Source of the DNA: Bettongia penicillata ogilbyi
Taxonomy: Eukaryota; Chordata; Mammalia; Diprotodontia; Potoroidae
Assembly (NCBI GenBank): GCA_023548195.1
Contig: JAJHZJ010000220.1
Coordinates: 255,279-319,278, forward strand
Direction: 5' to 3'
DNA: 64,000 bases
The position numbers and the translations under genes are program-made. Under the pieces are notes generated by a model. It searched no databases, was not told the DNA's origin, and saw only the letters and a list, made by a program, of their open reading frames with translations. Shown piece by piece: positions 58,516 to 64,000 of the stretch. Positions within the stretch are counted from its first letter, which is position 1. Each line of letters opens with the position of its first letter.

Positions 58516-59539
58516 CAACAGCCAGAGAACTCCCGGTCTAGTGCAGTCTAGACAAAGGATCTACCTCCGCCCAAACTTGTTTGAGTGGAACACAATGGGC
58601 AAGAATTCAACTTAAATTAGATTCCCTCTAAAGTTTGGTGGGGTCTGACCTGAGGAAAGAGTTTAACCTTCAGAGACTGAGCTTTGAAACTTTAGGAAAA
58701 GGGGAAACTGCGGATCTCTCCAAATCATAGGTTATTAATCAACATTTCTCTCAATAGAGATATTGGCCAAAAATTATTATTTCTCTCTCTCTTTTTTTGA
58801 TGGGGTGTATAATCACGCTACTTTTTCTTTCCAAGCATGTGGTATTCTTTCTGAGCACGTGGTATTCTTTCCTCTTTCATTTATCTTAAGAATCGTTTCC
58901 TCAGCACCTAACAACTATGCTGCCTCCTGTACAGACTTTTATATATGCTTAGTCTTCTCCAAGCTATTGATCTATATATTGTTTCCCTTCTTCACTTTCT
59001 TAAGTGTCCATTCCACTTTCTAATACTGTGAATTGGAGTTAGGATATGAGAGTCTAATTGCATTGGAACTTTGGTCATTGATGAAGAACTTTTACTTATT
59101 TATTTTTTGCTATAGTAACATTTATGTGTCTTTTTTGTTTGTTTGTTTTCTAAATTAAAGAACACTATGATTGACTTACAATATTTGGAGGGGAAAAGTA
59201 TTCTAGAGCTAAAGATTATCCAACATCTCTGGAGTATTCATTTACCAAATGTTTTATGTATTCTGAATGATAATAAATATGTAATGTTGGGACAATGTGT
59301 AACACTAGCTTCATGGCATTTATACTCTATGGAAGATACAAAAAAACTTTAGAATATGAACTCAGTATATTCTCACTTTTCTAGGACATTCAAATAGTAT
59401 AAGTTCAAATGACATAACAAAACCTTGCCTTATTCATTGTGAACATTTGATAAATAGGTATTGGAAAAATAGATGGATGAATGAATAAGAGAAATAACTG
59501 CAACCTTATTTAAATGAACATAACTGATTGATTTTGTCA
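58516..59539. other. Unassigned sequence
   Basis: 58520-58740 is GC-richer than its surroundings but was not recognised. GCACGTGGTATTCTTTC is imperfectly duplicated at 58836-58872. No gene seen. Confidence 0.3.
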
Positions 59540-59660
59540 TCTTCTTTAATACAAGTGTCAGAGCCTTGTGGGCAGGGACCAACATTTCTTACTTAGGCTT
59601 TGGATCTTTTCAAGAGCCTAATACAGCCCCTATACTATGGCTATGCACAAAATATCTGAT
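59540..59660 (+). repeat. L2-like 3' end
   Basis: GAGCCTTGTGGGCAGGGACCAAC, then AGAGCCTAATACAGCCCC and a degraded end. Confidence 0.6.
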
Positions 59661-60199
59661 ATATACTGTATATGTGTTTCTGTGTTTATTACTCATTGAT
59701 GTCTCTCTCATGATAGTATTCTGACTTTGAGGTGGGAATGATTAATATCAAATCAGTTATACAGTTATTAATTGACATATTCTATCTTCCCAGAATTGTA
59801 GATAGGAAAGGGTAGTTATGGGGTAAGTAGGCTTCCTCTAGGTCTTTATAAGCAGCTTTTGACTGGAGACATGCCTTTATTCTGATGAAGCCTAGTTTGT
59901 TTACTGTTCAATAGTGTCCAAGATATTGGCATAAAAATAAAATGAGAATCCAAGTATCTTTCTCACAGTGTCTATATGTGCCATTTTTCTTGGTCATAGT
60001 CTTTATCAATTTGACTAGGCAAACAGGAAGGGAAGACAGAAGACTTTATAGTGGTCCTATTCTTACAGACAAGTAATAGATGAGGCAATGCTACTTGGAC
60101 CTTAGCATATGTAGTATTTATTCATAAAAATTCTTATAGTTATGGTGATAAATGTAGCCCTCATCTTATACTCTGAAAACACCAGTTTATTTGAGTATG

Positions 60200-60300
60200 A
60201 ATTATATCATTTTATATAATTATATCAATTGATATATAATTGATATATATATCAAATGATATATAATTATATCAATTATATAATTTTAATAAATTATGTC
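60200..60300. repeat. AT-rich palindromic tract
   Basis: Two perfect 16-bp palindromes, TATATCAATTGATATA (60221-60236) and TTGATATATATATCAA (60240-60255), lie inside a longer imperfect inverted arrangement of TATATCAATTATAT blocks. Confidence 0.8.
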
Positions 60301-60340
60301 TTTTGCAACACCCCAAACTTTTTCCAACTGAACACCTATT

Positions 60341-60411
<71 letters not shown>
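60341..60411. repeat. (TG)n(AG)n microsatellite
   Basis: About 18 TG units then about 17 AG units. Confidence 0.95.
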
Positions 60412-60414
<3 letters not shown>

Positions 60415-61754
60415 AAGGATTTGTCTAAGAAGAAGATACTACCCATATATTAAAGTTGTCAGTCACTTTCAATCGTGGGTCATTTACTCAAATGATGAAC
60501 ATTCCATGTGTTACCAAGGAAGTCCCGGAGTAGGACTTCTGTCCTTCTGGCTCTGACAGCTTGCAATTGCTGTGCTTCAGTCTAATTATGAGTCGCAAGT
60601 GTTTGATCTGAAACATATAGATCTTGAATAATTGGTGTCAGCATTTTGCTTTCGCTACTGAAGCATCACGGATTAAATGTCTGCATCTAGCCTGCACTTA
60701 GTGTTAACACTGGAATAAAAATCTGATAAGGCAATAGAAAATATTGCTGTAGAGGATATAATAAACAATAATACTGCAATACAGCAAACTTGTAGCCATT
60801 AGGAAAAGTAAATGCATTTTATATCTCTCCTGTACCTAAAATTCTTGCCATCATTCCCTTTAGATGTTAACAGATAATGTTTACAGACATTTTCAAAAAG
60901 TCATTTTGTAACATTTCCTTATTATACTCAGATAAAACCTTAAATATTTTAGCTAAATCCATGAGTATAACATACAGGTGATGCTGCTCTCAGCAGTTCT
61001 ACAGTGGAATAAAATGTGTATGGAATAGCAATTTCCATGACATGAATCGGTAATCTAAGCTCTTCAGGAGTAAGCTTACAATGAATGAAAGAGACACGTT
61101 TTACAGTTATCACAATATGTATGTTCACTTGTATTGGTGTATATTTGAAACTGATATGTCTTCAAACTACTGATTATATTCCATTTGCATTCAAACTGTG
61201 CAGACGTCACCCTGCACATGGCATACTACCATATTCTGCTGTTATTACCTGTAGGAGGAGCTTATGTTTGTATAATGTTCGTCAGCTTTCTCTTTGAAAT
61301 ATTTTGACAACTGTGTGAGATCGCATAAGAAGGGAATGAAGGAAAGAATTCCAAGTGCAGGGGTGGTATAGTATCTTAAACACAAATTAAAGTTTTTATA
61401 GTATGTATTATGAAGACAGAGAGAGAGTGAGAGAGGGATTATATGTATGATATGATAAGACATAGTTTCCACAAATAAAGAATTATCCTATGTTTCTATA
61501 AAGTATTATCCTCTTCATGTTACAATGGAACAAGAAGACACTTGCTCTAAATACCTATTTGTTCTTTTAATTTTTATCCATTGTAGTGACACTCAAATAA
61601 TAGTATGTTAAAAATTCAGGGGACATGTCAGGAGTTTACACTTGAATGGTAATTTGACTCTGAAAAATACAAGAAAATATGTAGGAAACATATTTTTCTC
61701 CCCATTTCTCTGGTATATTGTGGTTCAGGGAAGTTAACAGACTTGCCCAAAGTC
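60412..61754. other. Repeat-poor unassigned sequence
   Basis: About 1.3 kb without a recognised repeat and with mixed base composition; unique-looking. No exon could be supported. Confidence 0.35.
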
Positions 61755-61960
61755 AAAGGTAGACACTCATAGGACTGTAAATTTGTAACTGGAAAGAAAT
61801 TTAACAGATTATCTCCACTAACCTCTTCATTTTGTAAATAAGGACACTAAAGGTCAGGGAGGTTTAATTACTTACTAATAGTTCAGTGGCAGGACAATGA
61901 TTTGAACCCAGGTCATCTGATCTTTCTACTGTAATACATCAGCTCACCAATTCAGATCTT
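61755..61960 (-). repeat. MIR-like SINE, minus strand
   Basis: TTCATTTTGTAAATAAGGACACTAAAGG, GGAGGTTTAATTACTTACTAATAG and TGATTTGAACCCAGGTCATCTGATC read as a reversed MIR. Confidence 0.7.
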
Positions 61961-63649
61961 TTCTCTTTAGATTGACTGTTTAGTCCTCTGTATCAACTTG
62001 CCTCCCTACAAACAATACTCAACAGGTAACGATGTTTTCTAAATTAGATGGTCTTCCCCAAAATAATTTACTGGAAGAGGTTTATGCCATTATGTCTGAT
62101 AAATGATTTTTTTTAATAAAGAGATTTTTCTGTGACAGGATAATAAATAAGAGGAATAAAAGAACATTATAAAACCTTATGCATTGCCTCTCTGTTTATA
62201 AGATTCTCCAATTGTTGAAAGTTTGTCTTAGTTATAAACTCCTACCTCACAGCAAAAATGAAAACTATTATTTTTCAGTCTGACATAAAACCTTTTGGAA
62301 ATGTATCATTTTTTTAGTTTGTTGAATATCAGTAGTTTATTTTTAATATACAATGTAGAGAAGTTGCATTTTGACAAGATAAAATGTCATATTTACAACA
62401 TTTTACATGCTAATGATTGGAAATTAGTATTATTTTTGGTATATTTAACATAATTTGTTCCTTGACACAATTACTGTCAAGTTCTGAAAATTTGTCTTCA
62501 CATCCTAGAGATAGGCAGAACACTTTTTAAGTATATTTGCAATTTTAAGTTACTTTTTCAATAGACCTACAAGAGAACATGAAAGAGATTAGTCCTCTCG
62601 CTCTGAAAGTATTGGTCATTGGTCCTCATTTCATTTTTGGCTTGCTCTGTGATTTGGAAAAGGACAACCCAGGACAACTATAAGAGAGAATAGATATTAG
62701 TTATTTCAAGAGAAAACAAACAAGAAGAGGAAATGGACAAACAGGAAGCTTTGAAGGTTTTATTATTCTAGGTGCATTTGAATGGCTAAGTTACAAATTA
62801 GTCAAATGACCTTGGATATTTTGCTCAATTCTGAAGATGCTTGGTGATGTTCCCCATGACCAGTTTTTCTCCATCTCTTTTCCTTAGGTAACATACTTCA
62901 ATCAATCTTCTGAACTAGCTGATAATTTGGCACAAGATGTATGTATAACTGATGAGCTAACTTAAAGGAGACGTGGATAGTCAAGAGACTAGTTATAAAC
63001 CACTACCTAAATCATTGTTTTAGTTGCAATTTAAAGGCATTTAATGGGTCATTTTATGTTTTGGCAACTCAACTCTTATTTCATTTCATTATTTTACTTA
63101 TTTGAATCAAATAAACATTTAGTTGAGACCTCTTCCAAGCTTAACTTTTGCAAAGTTTGCTTTTGAACTAATGTCACCAACTTGAAGAAAAATTAAATTG
63201 CTAAATCATTCACTCTTGATAACTGAGTTTTCATGGAAATAAGGAAAATAATTTACAGCTCTAAAAGTGTAAGTGACTACAATTCTAATCAATTTACCTT
63301 TTCAAACTGTGTAAAGGTTTGGACCTATAGATCAGTGGATAATTACAGGTAATGGGGATCACATTAGGAAAAGCAAAGTGAAGACAATCACAAATATGAT
63401 TTTTGAGGTAATAAAAGGATAGAGGGTAAGAGAGAATCATTGCATGGAAATGGAGAGAATTTAGACCTGGGACTAGCAAAGAATGGACATTAAACCAAGG
63501 ATTTAAGATGTGCCATCTGTGTGTCCATAATTCCACCCCCAGCTATGATAAGATGTAATTTATTCACTTGTAAAATAGGGATACTGACTGAGAAAACACC
63601 TGTCAGAGGATTTTCTTGTATCTAATTAGTGTATTCTCTTTCTCTGTCT
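61961..63649. other. Unassigned sequence
   Basis: No gene or confident repeat. Confidence 0.3.
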
Positions 63650-63700
63650 CTCTCATGAACATACATGTACATACATATACATATATATGTGCATATACCC

Positions 63701-63732
<32 letters not shown>

Positions 63733-63745
63733 CAGACACAGAGAC
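63650..63745. repeat. TATA/CATA microsatellite
   Basis: CATACA then a TA run. The minus-strand frame across it is a repeat translation. Confidence 0.9.
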
Positions 63746-63769
63746 AGACATATATATAGGCATAGCCAT

Positions 63770-63990
63770 ATTTAAAGACCACATGGTATGATACATTGAG
63801 CAATGGACTTAGAGTCCATGAGACCTGATGGGATTCTGCCTTCTAACTCAGCTGTGAATTTACCATGTCACTTTGGGCAAGTCATTAAATTTGTATGAGG
63901 TTTAGTTTCTGCAAAATTAAAATATAATAAGAAATACTTTGCAGACTTGTGAGGATCAAAATAAATCATGATTTTTAATATTTTGTAGAC
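63770..63990 (+). repeat. MIR/THER1-like SINE at the window end
   Basis: AGCAATGGACTTAGAGTCCATGAGACCTG (head), TGTCACTTTGGGCAAGTCATTAAAT, GAAATACTTTGCAGACTTGTGAGGATCAAA. It may extend past the window. Confidence 0.7.
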
Positions 63991-64000
63991 TTATAGCATG

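Overview
The window looks like non-coding genomic DNA of a marsupial: AT-rich, with no long intact host gene. The case rests on the repeats. There are L1 copies with a long inter-ORF spacer, L1-related ORF1-only elements (HAL1 type, 5'UTR - ORF1 - 3'UTR, no ORF2), tRNA-derived SINEs of the kind seen in opossums and Australian marsupials, old MIR-like and L2-like fragments, and many expanded microsatellites. The species cannot be fixed from the sequence alone. The longer open frames are either ORF1 remnants of retrotransposons or translations of simple repeats.

Layout. 1-3.0 kb: two decayed L1 ORF2 fragments, one carrying a polyadenylated insertion. 4.0-6.7 kb: an old HAL1 copy on +. 8.4-16.7 kb: a near full-length but dead L1 on + with 17-bp target-site duplications (TSDs); its 3'UTR was later hit by a 1.28-kb chimeric insertion. 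16.7-18.1 kb: more L1 pieces. 18.4-20.15 kb: a processed pseudogene of MEAK7 (TLDC1) on -, with A tail and TSD. 20.5-33 kb: truncated L1s, SINEs, L2-like and MIR-like pieces, microsatellites and a solo LTR at 29.1 kb. 33.0-35.4 kb and 38.8-40.8 kb: two younger HAL1 copies on -. 41.1-44.8 kb: an L1 on - lacking most of ORF2, with a SINE near the joint. 45-64 kb: repeat-poorer sequence with scattered MIR, L2, SINE and old L1 fragments.

The most unusual object is the insertion at 15365-16642. Its 5' part is the 5' end of a retroviral genomic RNA: R-U5 with AATAAA, a primer binding site matching tRNA-Glu at 16 of 18 positions, a leader with internal repeats, and the first ~30 codons of a gag gene. 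This is joined at a GAGGG microhomology to the last ~420 bp and poly(A) tail of a HAL1/L1 element. The whole is flanked by a perfect 16-bp TSD at a canonical TTTT/AA L1-endonuclease site. It reads as a virus-L1 chimera made by template switching during L1 reverse transcription, or as one member of an undescribed composite family. A junction search of the genome would decide.

No tRNA or rRNA gene, CRISPR array or intact protein-coding gene was found. One 79-bp segment at 50158-50236 has strong splice signals and an open frame and is offered only as a candidate exon.
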